NCBI RefSeq assembly: GCF_037975245.1
Contig: NC_092568.1
Location: forward strand, 22,036,501 to 22,100,500
Direction of reading: 5' to 3'
DNA: 64,000 nt
Source: Apostichopus japonicus
Lineage: Eukaryota; Echinodermata; Holothuroidea; Aspidochirotida; Stichopodidae
Positions within the stretch are counted from its first letter, which is position 1, and every line of letters begins with the position of its first letter. The position numbers and the translations under genes are program-made. This document shows, piece after piece, positions 11,480 through 24,653 of the stretch. The notes beneath the pieces are model-generated. The model saw only the letters and a list, made by a program, of their open reading frames with translations. It ran no database searches and was not told the DNA's origin.

Positions 11480-12770
11480 TATCAGAGGAGAAGAGGGCAG
11501 TCTTGAGGTGTCAAAGAGAGGTCATGGAAATATTGATGTCTAATTACTGGAGGGAGATGGGGGAGGGAGAGGGGAGGGAGGTTTAGAGAACAAAAGAAAT
11601 GTGGCGAAGGGATATAAAAGTGTTTCTTGCTCTTAGTATATTATGATAACCAATATTAAGTCCCTTGACAGATGGCGATGAAGCAGACTTATACAATTGT
11701 TTACAGACTGTAAAGCCACATCCAGACAGGGTACATATTTCTTCTCCAAAAGAAAAGCAAACATAAATTCTCCAAAATACAAGAGGCTGATTCGTTTGGC
11801 AGTGATGTATGGATTTAAGTTGCTATAGTTTATCGTATCAAGTGTGAAATGGGGGGGGGGGGGTTAATGCAAGCATTGATGAGAGAAAGTGATTGGGGTT
11901 AGGGCAAGGAGGGTGAAGAGTTCAAAGAGGATGAAGAGGGAAGGATGAATAGGGAGAGGAGGAAGGAGGGGGAGAGGGGTTTGAGCTAGATTTAGAAAAG
12001 AGAAAAGAAATATGGGATCGTAGAGGAGTGAGGCTTGCTTTGTTTATGTTGTGGTTAGCAAGACTACATATGGTGATAAATAGCTGTGGAAGAAACTATA
12101 AACCAATCAATAAATTGGTTGATTCTCATGCTGTTCCTCCCAACAAGAGAAAGTAACAATCATTCCTCATGAAGAACCAATTTACCTTAAAATTGATGAG
12201 GTGTCAAACAGAGGTCATGGAGTCATTGGTATGCAAGAAGGTGACATACTGGATGGGAAGAGGGAATTATGGGGAACGGTAAAATTAAAATCAGAGAAGA
12301 CATGTGCGATAGAAAAGAGTAATTGAGAAAGATGCTTGCTCTGTCCTTTTTGTTTTTAATGAGACTGGGTACAAACATAGGTACATATACCTGTGATATA
12401 TACTGCATACACATTCCATTGTTTACATAATTAACTAAGTCACATCAATTAGGCATATCAAGGCTGGGTACACTGTTCTCATCTTATGATTACACATGGG
12501 TGATCTTCATCAATTTGGATATATCGATCCTAAATGTTCAAATTTTTGGAAAATAATAAATTATCCATGTCAAGGTTTCATCAAGAAATCTTTATCGGTT
12601 TGTCCGTGATGTCTGACTTGAAGTTATTACTTATCATAGCATAGATAATGACATGATGGGGGTGGGGTTGGGTAAGAGATGGTGGCTAGGGAAGGATCAA
12701 AGAGGAAGAATTCAACTGTGGAAAATGAAAAGAATTTGAAAGCAGTGTTTGCCCCGCTTTCAGTGTGATT
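11480..12770. repeat. Purine-rich region with a diverged duplication of about 700 bp
   Basis: GAGGTGTCAAAGAGAGGTCA at about 11502 recurs with one change at about 12198. G/A-rich blocks and 'CTTGCTCT' boxes recur at 11623 and 12333, and at 12032 and 12746, about 710 bp apart. Between them lie long purine-rich runs (GGAGGGAGATGGGGGAGGG, GGGAGAGGAGGAAGGAGGG) and a G12 run at about 11851. I read this as an old tandem duplication. No gene is recognised. Confidence 0.5.
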
Positions 12771-15700
12771 AATGATATGACTCGTTTTAAGTTGGAAAAA
12801 TTCATGACAGGTTTAATTCTGAAAAACATTAATCTTCTTATAGCCTGTATTAAGTTACTTACATATTATTTAAGGGCAAGACAGGAATCAATCCTTGTAG
12901 CATTTCTTGTTCCATTTGATTCTGGAATGGCGCCCTCCTTTGACCAGCTGAGATAATATTTGATATCTGCATCAAGTCAATGTATGTGTAGTGTATCTAT
13001 GAATGTTAAGTATTAGTTATTCAATAAACCACTGTGTAATTGAGTACTGCTATCTTTCATCCATATGTATCACGGAATGGCAGTGCTTAAACCAGATCCA
13101 GAAGAAGATAATTCTCGCCAGTTACCAATTATTTAAATTAACATCAGACCATCAAAAACTTTTACATCAAAGTTACACTCTTTAAAATTCACACGTATAC
13201 TGGGCAGCTCTTTTTATTAATATTAAAGATGATCTATCCAAACTTTGTTTAATATAACTTTGAGAATTAAATGTATGGCTCAGTATCACATTTGCACTTT
13301 TTATGAACTCACCGAAATTGTCGGGATTTGTTTTTTCTCAGTCTTTATTTTGTCACGTTTACAATCCTTTTGATAAAAATTATAAAAAATTATATTCCCT
13401 CTCCATCCATGTACAATTGTTAAAGGTTTCACTATCTTTTAAACAGGCATAATAATGTATTCCCACTGGTTTCCTCAATACCTACCAAAGTCATGTGGCA
13501 TAATTACTCGGTTCTGAATAGAATTGTACTCGTGTAGATATTTGTCAATTTTGAAATAAAGACCACTTTTTCTCCCCCCCCCCTATTTTGAACAAGCATT
13601 TCTGCTTTGAAAAAGTAATAAAAAAGAAAGAAATAAAATAGTACATCAAAATGGTAGCCATCAATAACGTCAACCCATACCATCATCGATGACGAATCAT
13701 GGAAAAAAATCATTACTTTTCAGGTTCTTCTTGGCTAAATTTTCCCAGATGTCTCAAGGGACCGTCATATCTTAAGCAACGTTTCACAAAGCTCGCATCG
13801 ATCGCGCTTTGTCCAAGATTAGAAATATCTGACGTCGTCTTCGTCAGAGCTAGAGAGAGAGAAAGAGAGGAAGAGAGTTCACTATCTGTCACAGAGTCTG
13901 CCCGGCGAGTTAAGACCAAATCTGACTTAGTAAATAATGTAAACAAACGGTTGGCCATCAGCTGTTCATTACAAATTCAAACGTTTAGAAGAAAAATTTA
14001 GGTTGAGGTGAATAAGTAAAAGTAGTGAAAAGGAAGTAGAAGGTTTATATATATATGTAGATATTTCTTATGAATTGTTGATGCTATTTCCATAAAAGAA
14101 AACATCAGATAATTAGCCGATCGACTGTGGGCAAGGATTTGTCTTTTCTTCAAGAAACAAGAGGTGATAATAGTCAACTCTTTTTCCTGCTAATTATAAA
14201 CACTGTATTTCTTGCTGGAAGTATTTGGAATTAATTCTGAGCAAAGTTTGCAACAGATTTTTGAGATTAACTTTTTGACAAAATTTGAGACAAAGCAATA
14301 ATTATGTGCGCAAAGTAGAATGTGGATGAGGGATGGGAGAGGAAGAGGGGGGGTTCGTGGGATAGGGGATTTGGTTTCATGGTGGGTGGGGGGTGGGGGT
14401 GGGAGAAGGTTAATTTGTATGAAAAAGTGTACTAATGCCTCTATAATGTATACAGTACAGAAGGGTTCAGATTTCAAATTTCAGAACAAAGTTATGTAAT
14501 ACAATGTGAACACACTGTATGGGTTTTGTTACAATATCTCAGGTTTGGTGTCTTGAATTCATCGGATATGGGAAAGAAGCTTCAGTATGTTTGTTGAAGT
14601 CAGAGGTCAACAAAGGTCAAAGCATAACCCTCAACAGGTCAAAATATGAATTAGAGTTTTCAGAATAGTATTTTTAGGAAAGACAGTTTGGATGACATAT
14701 CTCCTTGGATCATGGAAGGTGCAAGACCTGGCCTTTTACATTAATAAACAGGGAAAAAACATTTAAATCACATAAGCTGTTTGTTGATCCCACAGTCCGG
14801 AACTTGATTGGTGGATGGAAAAGAGGCATAATGCAAAGAATACATCACCAACTGCTTATATCTTTCTTTGAAAATGAACCTTTTCTTTTATATGTGACAC
14901 GGCTATGACAAGTCCCGTATAATTTCATGCAGTATGATAAAGCTGATTCAGCAATCGTTCTTGACAGAATACATTGTGTTTTTACATGCTCCAAATCGAA
15001 ATGGATGGAAAATTAAAATGAATTCAGAACTTGCGATTTGTGGAGACTAGATTTACAAGGTTTAAAAATGCAGCATTTTAGGTCGTAATCAAGCCCTGCA
15101 TCGTCATGTGACTTGATCACATTTTTCTCGCAAGACCCAAATGTGATGATACTGGTGCATTTCATTTTAATTGATATTCTACAATATTACGTTTATGAAA
15201 TGACCCACCCTAGTTTTTAAGCCTTTGAGTTTCCATAGTCTTTATTACCATAACTTTATTTGTCGCTGATGGCTTTCCATGCCGTTTTTATAATCGCAGA
15301 AAAAATACAGCCTGATGGCATTTTGGCTCCCACTCCCCCCCCCCCCCCCTGGTCTTTTTCTTCCTTCGTTCGAGGAGAGCCATTGAATGTTTTTTTCTGG
15401 CTTTATTTCCGGCGATAGAGAGCATACTTATTTTTGCTTTTCGGCTTAAGCTTTTGGTTGCCTGAAGGTGACGGTATTTCTTGATTAAAATTTTTCCACC
15501 GAACAAAGAGGAATCTTGAGTAGAGCCCACCAGAACCACACGGAGGAGAAATGAAAATAAATGTGATGATAGCGTCGCGACGATGAGTGAAGTCGACTGG
15601 TCGACGAATTTCAGAGCCAACTTTACCATTGATATGTGTTGGATTGAACCTACAGTAGTTTGAAGTGAATTAGGGAGCACGGTTTATACATCATTTGCTG

Positions 15701-17499
15701 TAAACAAGGGGGACATGGGGTAAGACAAACATGGCTATATGACCTTGGCAGTCATTTTGTGGTAGAGAAAAAATATATAACATTAAAATAAAAATTAGCA
15801 ATTGAGTAAGGAAGTGTAATAATGAGGTATGGTATTTTCTGCCAGTAATTCAAAACAAATTGGTGAAATTTATGTGTATAAGTTGTGATAATTTTTGCAG
15901 GCTCTGTGGTGTCAGGGGTATTTTACTGTGCCTATCTGGTTAAGATCTACAAGCACATAGCTGTGTCATTATGTCAATGATGAAAATAAAGGGTATCAGT
16001 GCCCATCAGCAGAGAAGAGGGCATCCAGCTATTCTTTTGCTTCACAAATCAAAATTTGACAATTGACTACATATCCTCAAAAAGTGGACTCTATAATGAA
16101 GGTAATTATTGTATATATTACAACCTTTTGCTCCCAAATTTGTGGATTTGGGGGCCATTATTTGACTATAATTTGGATGTATAAAAAGCAGTCCGGGGTT
16201 AGAATTATCAGAGCTAGGTCAGCTACACTGAAATATGCGCCAATTTGGGCTAATTTAGAATGGATGGACCGACGGAGCGAAACGTTTAAGTATTTAAAAC
16301 ATGATTGATCGAAGGGGGTCATTAAAGGGGACATTAGTCGTAGAATTGAAGCTTAGGTTCCAGGTTCAGAATTCATCATATCTTTATATAGTTCTATAAA
16401 TTTGTGGGCTGTTTTTCTTTATAGTCTCATATCAGAGGTCAACAATGTTTGGAAGGGACAGCAACATCAGTCCCGACTTAGGTTATACTCTCTTACTTTG
16501 GTACATTTTATTAATTATATGTAATGCATCCCTCCCCCCCACCCCATCCCCCACCACGTCCATGTTAGGAGACCTTCAAATTCCCAAACCACTCTTTTCT
16601 CCAGGAAACCCAACTCATCTATCAGATAAAATGTTAATTTCTCCCATCTCCCCCTCTCCACCCCCTGGCTATAGTCAGACCCCTGGAAGACCTCTGTCAC
16701 TCTGTGTTAAAATTTCTTACCCCCTAGGTCGCATAAAACTAACAAAGACATGTCCTTAATTTATTGAAAGTATTCATTGGTAACAATAACTTCCAAACAT
16801 GCAAACTACATATATGCATTTTGAAACCATTTGGTACTTAACGTTATAGGGTTTCTTTTTTATGTGTAAATTTACATCGACATTCCTATTTCCCCCCCCC
16901 CCCAAAAAAAATGTGTCTTTACTATCACTATTCAAATAATCCTTCATATTCAAATAACAACCCCTCCCTCCCCCTTTTCCCACCCCCCTCCTTCCCGCAT
17001 ATCTTTTCATTTTAAAAATTCCTTGGTTCGTTGATGACGATATCATCCAATTGATAGCAGTCTTCTGTTCAATTTTCTTAGCTTCTCATTCGGTCACTTT
17101 GGACTTGGAAGCCCATCAAGATGAGATTTTTCTATGTCAAGGTCCTCACCAGGAGAGGTTTTGGTTTCTGCCATGTGAGCCGATATCTGTTTGAACATCT
17201 GTCTTTGAGTTCAACATATGCTACTTACACATGGAATGCCTGTCTAAAACCTCTATTCTGCCTACAGCTAAACAAGGTTTGAAAAAGGGTTTTTATAAAT
17301 GTCTTCTTAAACAGATTGTATCTCTCTGTCTTAAAATCTGCTGCGATGTCAAGAAATAAAGTTTGGAACAGTCATAAAGTTTGTAAGATTTGGTTATTTT
17401 GCATAAAATTGATTGTTTGATTAAGTTTGATTAATCTACTGTAAGGAATATGCAATGAACCTTGAAATGTCCATGACATTTGGAATAAGGGACCTAATT
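12771..17499. other. Non-coding stretch with several chance-level open frames
   Basis: AT-rich sequence with C and G runs (13567, 14349, 15338-15350, 16535, 16892), a GAGA microsatellite at 13855-13880, and GGTCAA-rich patches at about 14600-14645. Open frames at 14705-14908 (plus), 15288-15680 (minus) and 15530-15670 (plus) look partly protein-like but lack two-sided splice support. A good acceptor (TTCAATTTTCTTAG, about 17085) precedes a short open frame with only weak donors. None is called as a gene. Confidence 0.5.
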
Positions 17500-17571
17500 G
17501 TGCTTTGGTCGAGTGGCTAAAGTAGTGGCATGAAACTAAGCATCTGAGGAGTCATGGATTTGAGCCGTAAA
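17500..17571 (+). pseudogene. tRNA-like relic (Ser/Leu-like box A)
   Basis: TGGTCGAGTGGCTAAAG matches the box A and D-arm of a serine or leucine tRNA, and GGATTTGAGCC lies at box B distance. The stems do not form, and no tRNA 3' end is present. It is likely a SINE head or tRNA pseudogene; the sequence after it (to about 17690) may be the SINE body but is not recognised. Confidence 0.45.
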
Positions 17572-18899
17572 CCTGTAAATTTGACAGCCACCAAACCTGT
17601 AGTGTAAGTTACCAGCCATTTCCAGTTATTCCCTTGCAGACTAATAACCACTAAACCCTGGTATTTAAAGTCTGGTCACTACCGTTTTCTAGGGTTGCCC
17701 AAACATCTTGGAGGGTCGCCCAAAATAAATTTGGAAATAAACAGAAATTGCTGATATTTGTGGCAATAAAAGTGGAAAACATATGGAACATGAATTACTT
17801 GGCAAACATTGCAAAATGTAAACACGATTTTTCAACTAGGTACCCTGAATCCTATCAAACTCCTTTCCCAAATTATAGCCACAACATCTGCCACTTGATA
17901 GTCACCAAGATGATGGTGAAAATTGGGGTTACCTAGCAACAACATTTGGATTACCAGGGCACTATTGAAAAGACCGTAAATCATAAAAGCAGGTGACTTT
18001 GTCATATGCAGATCAAGCTATAGTAAATGGCAAACTATTTCTGCCAGCCTAAAGCTAGGCAATAGGATTGCAAACTTGCATTTTCCTAGATAACATTTCA
18101 AAATTAATAATTTTGGGGGAGAGGAGATATAGAATTAGGTATGGGATTCGGCCAGCATGACCTTAACAGTATAGGACAACAAGAGATGTTTGTCAATAGT
18201 TTTTAGACATTTCGGGAATAGTTGGGCCTTCCTTGATATATGCAAATTAGGTGTGAGCCCCGTTTAATACTGCCCTGTTCCTCCCGTCATCTATGACTTC
18301 CGTCTAAGAATATGTGATCGGCTTGTATCTTATAAACCGTATGTGAGACATTAGCATGGAATCAGCAAAGATGGAATTGAAACTTTCTGATATTTAAAAT
18401 AATTCTTCTACACAAAATAACAACTCGGTATGTTCCCCCGAAAACCAAAAAGAACCAAAGATTTGAATGAAAGTGAGAAACTTTGGTCCATCTTCTTGAC
18501 AAGTCATTTGTTCATACTTTTATTGATTTTTGAAATGGAAAGAAACAAAATGTTTGCAGATGGATTATTATTTTTTTTATTTGGACTTTTATTTTGCGTT
18601 TAACGACTTAATTTCAAGATGGCAGTTATCATGTGTAGAGGGAATGTAGAGTGACGGGTTTAGATGACATGGATGGCAGAATATCTACCTCTTAGAATTT
18701 TGCCATACAGTTTTATTACTGACCTTTTATTACTGACCTTTGGGTTATTGCAGACTTTAAGAACAGTTTTAAGCTCCTTGAAACCTTGACAACACATAAA
18801 AGTTACATCTCGACCAAATTGCTGAATTTAAAAGGGAAAAGAAATATTGTGATACTGCAAATTTCAAGTGCTTACATTAAAGTTGAAGTAAGCAGACGG
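17572..18899. other. Non-coding stretch
   Basis: AT-rich sequence with a 17-bp duplication (TTATTACTGACCTTT) at about 18713-18742. No gene or other repeat is recognised. Confidence 0.5.
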
Positions 18900-19525
18900 C
18901 ATGATTTTCCATTAACGAATTGATGGCTCCGTATTTGTAGATGAGAGTATCTTACAGTTTCCCCTAAACATGCCCAACGAGTTGCCTCGTAAAATCCTTA
19001 AATTGCCTGCTTTATGGTCGTGACACAGAGTCATCTTGTGGCTGTTCCTGGTAAGCAGTAAATCATGTATTGTTACTGCCTCAGTGTAAGTGGATGGATA
19101 CCACTCGCTCAAGCCTCCTTCACATTTGAGAAAGCAAGGAGGATCATGACTCCGGAAGGGCGATCGACTTGACGAAAATGTGGACGTTACTCGCGTACTT
19201 GGGATGCGAAACCCACAATAGTAATCTCCCTTTTCTGGGAGGATCATCCTGAACTTGTAAGGGCAATCAAAGATTGCAGTGTGGAAGCCCAGACAGAACC
19301 AAGACCGGAAGGACCAAGTGTTCGGAGATCTCTGGTTACTCGACCTTGATCGTGTCTACATAAACTGGCACAGAAGTTATATACAAACATAGAGAAGAGC
19401 CCTCACATGCAGTGAATTGTAAAACAATTATTGTGACCGGCTTGTGAATGCGTTATGATCATTGTCGATCCACCTTTGCATTCTCAAATGTGGACAGGTC
19501 CGGGGGTTGAGCATTATACCTCTTG
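18900..19525 (-). repeat. Dispersed repeat family, minus-strand copy
   Basis: Read on the minus strand this shares ordered blocks with 31490-31920 and 32140-32530: GTCCACATTTGAG (19483-19495), a following GGATCGACAATGA, ACTTCTGTGCCAGTTTATG (19359-19377), a GGGAGAT...TGTGGGTT block, and a closing CTCCTTG-C-TTTCTCAA block. The order is the same in all copies. The 111-codon minus open frame 18912-19247 lies inside this copy and has no counterpart in the others, so I do not call it a gene. Ends are unclear; no terminal repeats or target duplication seen. Confidence 0.75.
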
Positions 19526-19677
19526 GGTGAAAAACAAAAGACAAATACAGATGTATCAAGAGTTTCCAAATGTCAGCAAAACTCTGGGTAAATAAATGAT
19601 CATCGTTAAGCAATCAAATTCAACCACTGTATTACTATCCATATCCCCTTTGCTGTATATTGTTTCAGGAGAGCAAT

Positions 19678-19727
19678 TTGCTACAAATATAGTCTGATTA
19701 TCTTGCTACAAATATAGTCTGATTATC
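19678..19727. repeat. 25-bp direct duplication
   Basis: TTGCTACAAATATAGTCTGA starts at 19678 and again at 19703 with identical sequence, an exact 25-bp period. Confidence 0.9.
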
Positions 19728-22299
19728 TTCCTTGATATTGCAGTAGATGAAGCATCTATTGTGTTTACTTCAGTATATCTTGTCAGTCAATTGTCATTGC
19801 TTGAATAATCATTGGATGTCGTCCTCATCTCCAAAATGTTTGGGGTTCAAGCTCAGACCTTGAGTTATTCCGTTTTAGGGAAAAACCCTCACGTTCTGTA
19901 GAGGAAATTGTGAATTTTATAAATAATTATAGCTGGCCCGGAAGGCGGTTATATTTGACGCCCTCATAGCAGCTACGTGCATTGTGCATTATGTGTGGGA
20001 GTAGCCACTTGGCTCAGCTTAATACACATCACGTTGGATGGCTGTCATCCAAATGATAATTTTAGCTCTTTTTGGTTTTAACCTTTGAAAGATCATTTGA
20101 GATGGGCAAACTATTGATTTATTCCTGGATGAAATACCGACCCTAAATTCAGCTGGCCAGGGTTCGAAAATTCAAGCTGGCATTTAACATACCTTTTCAC
20201 CAAAACACAAATGAAGAGGGGGGACTTGGCCTCTACTGCTGCAACGAGAACATTTATCTTTTCTCTTTTGCTTCCTATCTGGTGCCGTTCTCTCTTCTCA
20301 TCACATGTTTATCATCTTTTTATCCCACGATCTTGCCCAGTTTTGTGGGATATAACATGATTTATTGCCCGGTAATTTTCAGCATTAGTGTCAAACGGAA
20401 CATTTAATGTGATGCTTCTACACCGGAATCTGTACTCTCAGTAGCAGATAATTATCCATTTAACACTACACATGTAGATTCCAGTGATTAAAAGGCTCCA
20501 ATTTGCCGTTGTGGTCGTCGTGATCAATCCTGTCCAGGGTTCTGTGAAGTTAAAGTGCAGATAGGAACATAGTAAAAAGTGTCTTCTTGAATTAATGGCT
20601 TGGCTGTATCTATCACTATTAACTGCAGCACATATCAGCCTTATTTTCAAGCCCCTGGGAATTTTCATCCTGGATGGGTTCTTTTTTTTTTAATGAACTG
20701 TATGAAAGAGGGAGAGATTGCAGCTAACTTGCTGCCTCATGATATGTATTGGAACAAAAGAAATTTTGTATCGATGAAGACAAAGTCATAACGAATTATG
20801 GAAATTGAGACCATGCCATTAATTTTTTTTAATTAGATCTGTAAATCAAGAGTGGTTCTTATTATTGTTTGATTATGTAGTTTAGTATACAATGCCACAA
20901 TATATACATTATTCGTGCACATTTATTTACATAGACTGCTTTCGTTAAGCCATACATAATTTGGTGTTGTGTGTGAATTTGTTAAATTAGTATGGTGAGT
21001 AGCATAGCATAGTTTGGGAATAGACTTTTGTAGATTGCATCTGAAACAAGTCTGAACCCAAGGAACATATTTAACTTTAATTTGAGCCATGTATTCTGCT
21101 AAGCAACAGTGAGCCAAATAACTTCCTGTTCATTTCATGTTGTGGAATATGATGAATGGTGCATAATATTTACTTGTTACTTTGCATTGTAGTTTATACA
21201 CAGGAAAACAAGAAAATTAATTTTCCAATATATTTGATGAGGTTGCAAGGTATCGATGAAGATGATACATGTGTGTGAATGGGTGGGTCGCATTTCTATA
21301 TAAGCATATATATAATAGGGCAGGGATAATTTGGATAAAAAGCAGAGATTAATTCAGATTGTGTAGTTGTTGAAAGTCACATCTAACATGATAAGGAACT
21401 GTGTTTTGCAAGGTCAGGACTTTATATTTTCAAATGTGAAAGTTTGGTTTTTTTGTAATTTTGAAAGAACATCAGCTTTAAGGCTTGAAATGAGTCACAT
21501 GTGGCTATATTGAAAGAAAATAAGTCTTGGCAGTCTGTTCCTTCAAAGATCACCTCAGGTCGGTCTAAGAGAGACTTAAAAGCATTGGAGGAGGCTTACA
21601 AAGTAAATGAATATCTTTGCAAAGGTTAGACATTTAAGTCTCTTAAACATTAGAATTATCTCAAACAGGGGGGGTGTTGCTTATGGGGGGGGAACCTTAA
21701 ACAATCAAAAAGTATATGAAGCCTCTGAAGCTCTTGGCATTGCTCTATATCGATTATCTTGTTATGACTCATCAACACAACAGCTATATAATATGGTAAG
21801 GATGAATTTTGGGCTCTCTTGTCATCTGCTAGAGCTAAATGGTGCTGTGAGCTTTGATGCCTCTAAATAATTACCATTTCCAGCTAGCTGTTATAAACTT
21901 TGTAATGATAATATTGAAGATGTTAATTCTCATAAGGTGACGAGCCATTGCCATCCCAAATGACAGATTCTGATTAAAAAAAAAGGTACTGGTGGCATAT
22001 GGAAACACCAAGAGAATTTAACATGACCAGGCCCTGAATTAAGTTCAATATAACAGATCCTCCAAATATGTCTATGTTTGGAGTATCCTGCCTGGGATCT
22101 TTCCAGATAATTGACAAAAAAAGCTTTTGTTTTGATACTGTATTCATGAACACAATAAATATCCCCCCCCCCTCTCCAAGAAAAACATACTTGAATAGAC
22201 TGTCTACCCCATGGACAGATCTGAACTTGAGAGGGCCTAAATAAAGTGAGGGCCTAAGGCTATAACATTTAGCATGTGTGTTAATCTGGCTCTATACAC
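19728..22299. other. Non-coding stretch
   Basis: AT-rich sequence with T8 and G8 runs. Open frames at 20438-20791 and 21607-21870 are short. The second has a fair donor (AATATG|GTAAGG, about 21795) but is interrupted by G homopolymers and lacks a clear acceptor. Nothing is called. Confidence 0.5.
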
Positions 22300-22960
22300 A
22301 ACTATGTACAACAACATGGCACTTTCTGAAACCATGTCAGTTTTAGACCCCATGTCAACATATCTGTACTTGTGTTTTTCTTTTAGTGTTTAGTCGGTTT
22401 TAAATGCAAAACTTGTTGGCTTCCCATACCTTCCAGTCTTGTTGTGGTACCATTTTGAGAGTGGTTGATATTGGCACTATAAGCTCACTAGATATTACTA
22501 TATACCTACAACATTGCACTTTCTGAAACCATGTCAGTTTCAGCCCCCATGTCAACATATCTGTACTTGTGTTTTTAATGAGCGCCCTCTATTTCATGTA
22601 GTGTTGTGTCAGTTCTAAATGTAAAACTTGTTGGCTTCCCCTACCTTCCAGTCTTGTTATGGTACCATTTTGAGAGAGAAACCTCACAAGATATTACTAT
22701 ATATGTACAACATTGAACTTTCTGAAACCATTTCAGTTTTCTGAAACCATTTCAGTTTCTGAAACTATTTCAGTTTTCTGAAACCTTGTCTGCATATTGG
22801 TACTATATTTATATTTCTTAATGAGCACCTTGGTTTATATTATACAGTCAAATTTCACAGTTCCAACCTGTATAAATAAACCTTGTTGACTTCAACTACT
22901 TTCCAGTCTGGTCAGGGTAACATTTCAAGAACTGGTGATGGTGGCATTATTTATTACCAT
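22300..22960. repeat. Diverged tandem repeat of about 197 bp, three units
   Basis: CACTTTCTGAAACCATGTCAG at about 22319 recurs at about 22515 and, diverged, at about 22714. Each unit continues with CATATCTGTACTTG, AACTTGTTGGCTTCCC, CCTTCCAGTCTTG and ACCATTTTGAGAG in the same order. The third unit carries an internal expansion, TCTGAAACCATTTCAGTTT, repeated about four times with an 18-19 bp step (22719-22785). Confidence 0.85.
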
Positions 22961-23746
22961 AAGGAAAAAAAAGATCAAACCATTAAAATTTGTAGGTAGG
23001 TGTCATATAAGTGAGCAAAATTTGCTTAGCTTAACGACTGCATTTCACTGAGCCAAGTATATATAGCTACATTTACTTAGAACTGAGAGTTGATAGGTAG
23101 AGATGAGTTTTTATCCTCTGCGCTCCCCATCACTGTGTGATATATATATATATACCAACTATGTATGTATTTAAATCCTCCTGCAAGCAGGAACTCGCGA
23201 TGCCTTAGCATCGTAAAAATCAGATTGAAGATTTGTCTTCAAGGTTTTAACACCCTGAATCATAATTTTGATATGTAAACATAATCCTGAGGAGAGAGTA
23301 TAATCATGTTTTCGACATGAGTGCGGTATGTTTTTGTTTCCTTCACATTGTCTTTGACAGTGTCATACCTTCCAGACTACGGAAGGCCCCCTTAGATGAT
23401 AACATGCAATGAAACATAACTTGTCAGTAATGAATCTGGTTTTATTATTAAGTTATATAGCTTCACAGCTTTATGCCTGTCAACTAAAATAAAGTTTGTC
23501 GTCGTCCAAGTTAAGCTGTTTTTTTTCGAGGCAGAGAAGGCGCTCATGTTCTAAGTATTCCGTTGTTTTATAGACGTGATGTTCGAATGTAATGCTTCAC
23601 CCAGCTGTGTGGTTTCTGCTAACAAACACCGAGATAAGTTCTTGGAAAGTAATTGCTAGATCCGTCTTTCTACAAATGAGCAGCTGGTCTTACGAGGAGG
23701 GATGGTTTAAATGGTAATGGAGTAATATGTAAGATGCCTGTCACAG
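22961..23746. other. Non-coding stretch
   Basis: Contains a short (TA)n run at about 23141-23156. No gene or repeat family is recognised. Confidence 0.5.
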
Positions 23747-24007
23747 AGCGATGTAATATTTGACAGTTTGTTGACTCTGGAAAAACTCAGAAGGGAACAA
23801 TTCTGTGCACTGCTAGAGGAGGAGTTAAATGCTATTTTTCACACTGATTTGGATAAAATTGTTATTTATTGTTCTATAGTAGAATTATCATCAATTATGC
23901 ACTTCATTAGCTCCACCTATTCAAAGTTGCTCCTAAATAGTGACGAAATGTCTAAAACTTTGAGAATGTCTCATTTGCTTTCATGCACTTTATTAGTATA
24001 CCAATGA
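23747..24007 (+). CDS. Candidate terminal exon, Leu/Glu-rich, unknown protein
   Basis: After ATGCCTGTCACAG the frame is open for 86 codons to a TGA at 24005. It includes SDVIFDSLLTLEKLRREQ and ALLEEELNAIFHTDLDK, a charged, leucine-rich, probably helical segment. Codon composition of the first half is protein-like, and the second half is less convincing. The acceptor has a weak pyrimidine tract, and no good internal donor is seen, so a terminal exon is the simplest model. No family is recognised; at this length chance is a fair alternative. Confidence 0.22.
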   Translation, partial: SDVIFDSLLTLEKLRREQFCALLEEELNAIFHTDLDKIVIYCSIVELSSIMHFISSTYSKLLLNSDEMSKTLRMSHLLSCTLLVYQ

Positions 24008-24653
24008 CTTTCGTGTAAAGGAAAAGTAAAACTGCTCTATGCATCAAGATGCCCCTCCTTCCCTGCTCTTATTGGTCTCACCTCCCTCACATCCTTCCAT
24101 GGGTCCCCACTAGAAACCTTTAAGCCTCTGTAACTATATAAATGCCCCAAGATTGTAATCAATGACAAAATTGAGTTGTTACTACTGACTAGATTTGGTT
24201 TATTGGTTTAATAGGAGGGTAACAGGGGACCTGAAACTTTTTTAATTGCTAATTCATAGACAATTAAGTATCATTCTCAAAGTGCTGTTAATCAATTTTG
24301 GCTACTTTGACCGTTAAATAGAAAGAAATAGTCCACTGTTACAAATTTAGAATAAAAATTTGTAAGGAGAGACATGATCCAGAAATACTTAGCCCTGATA
24401 TGAAGACGTTGTACATAAATGATACACCTGATACTGATATTGTAATAAGAAATGAGACATATATATATATATGACACATGACACTGTTAATAGTTACATA
24501 AAGCTGTATAGTTTGTAGTTTGGTATAACATTACCACAGTGACTCAAGGTAACACAGATAAAGCATAATCCAGACAAACCGCAGGACGGATTTCATATAT
24601 GATAAAACACACATTAATATGTACGAACAGTTACAATGGCAGTTACTATACAA
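24008..24653. other. Non-coding stretch
   Basis: AT-rich sequence with a (TA)n run at about 24459-24471. Nothing else is recognised. Confidence 0.5.

Noticed and set aside
13699-14001. 100-codon plus frame and 81-codon minus frame
   Set aside because: Both run through a GAGA/CTCT microsatellite. The minus strand has a strong acceptor in that tract, but the following short frame ends with no other support.
14705-14908. 67-codon plus-strand frame with varied composition
   Set aside because: Plausible peptide but no splice signals, no recognised domain, and length expected many times by chance.
15288-15680. 130-codon minus-strand frame, with a protein-like plus-strand frame opposite (about 15530-15670)
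   Set aside because: The minus frame crosses a C13 run and encodes Lys/Arg-rich low-complexity sequence; the plus frame has codon bias but no usable acceptor or donor.
18912-19247. 111-codon minus-strand frame
   Set aside because: Lies in a dispersed repeat copy, and the frame is not maintained in the other copies at 31.5 and 32.1 kb.
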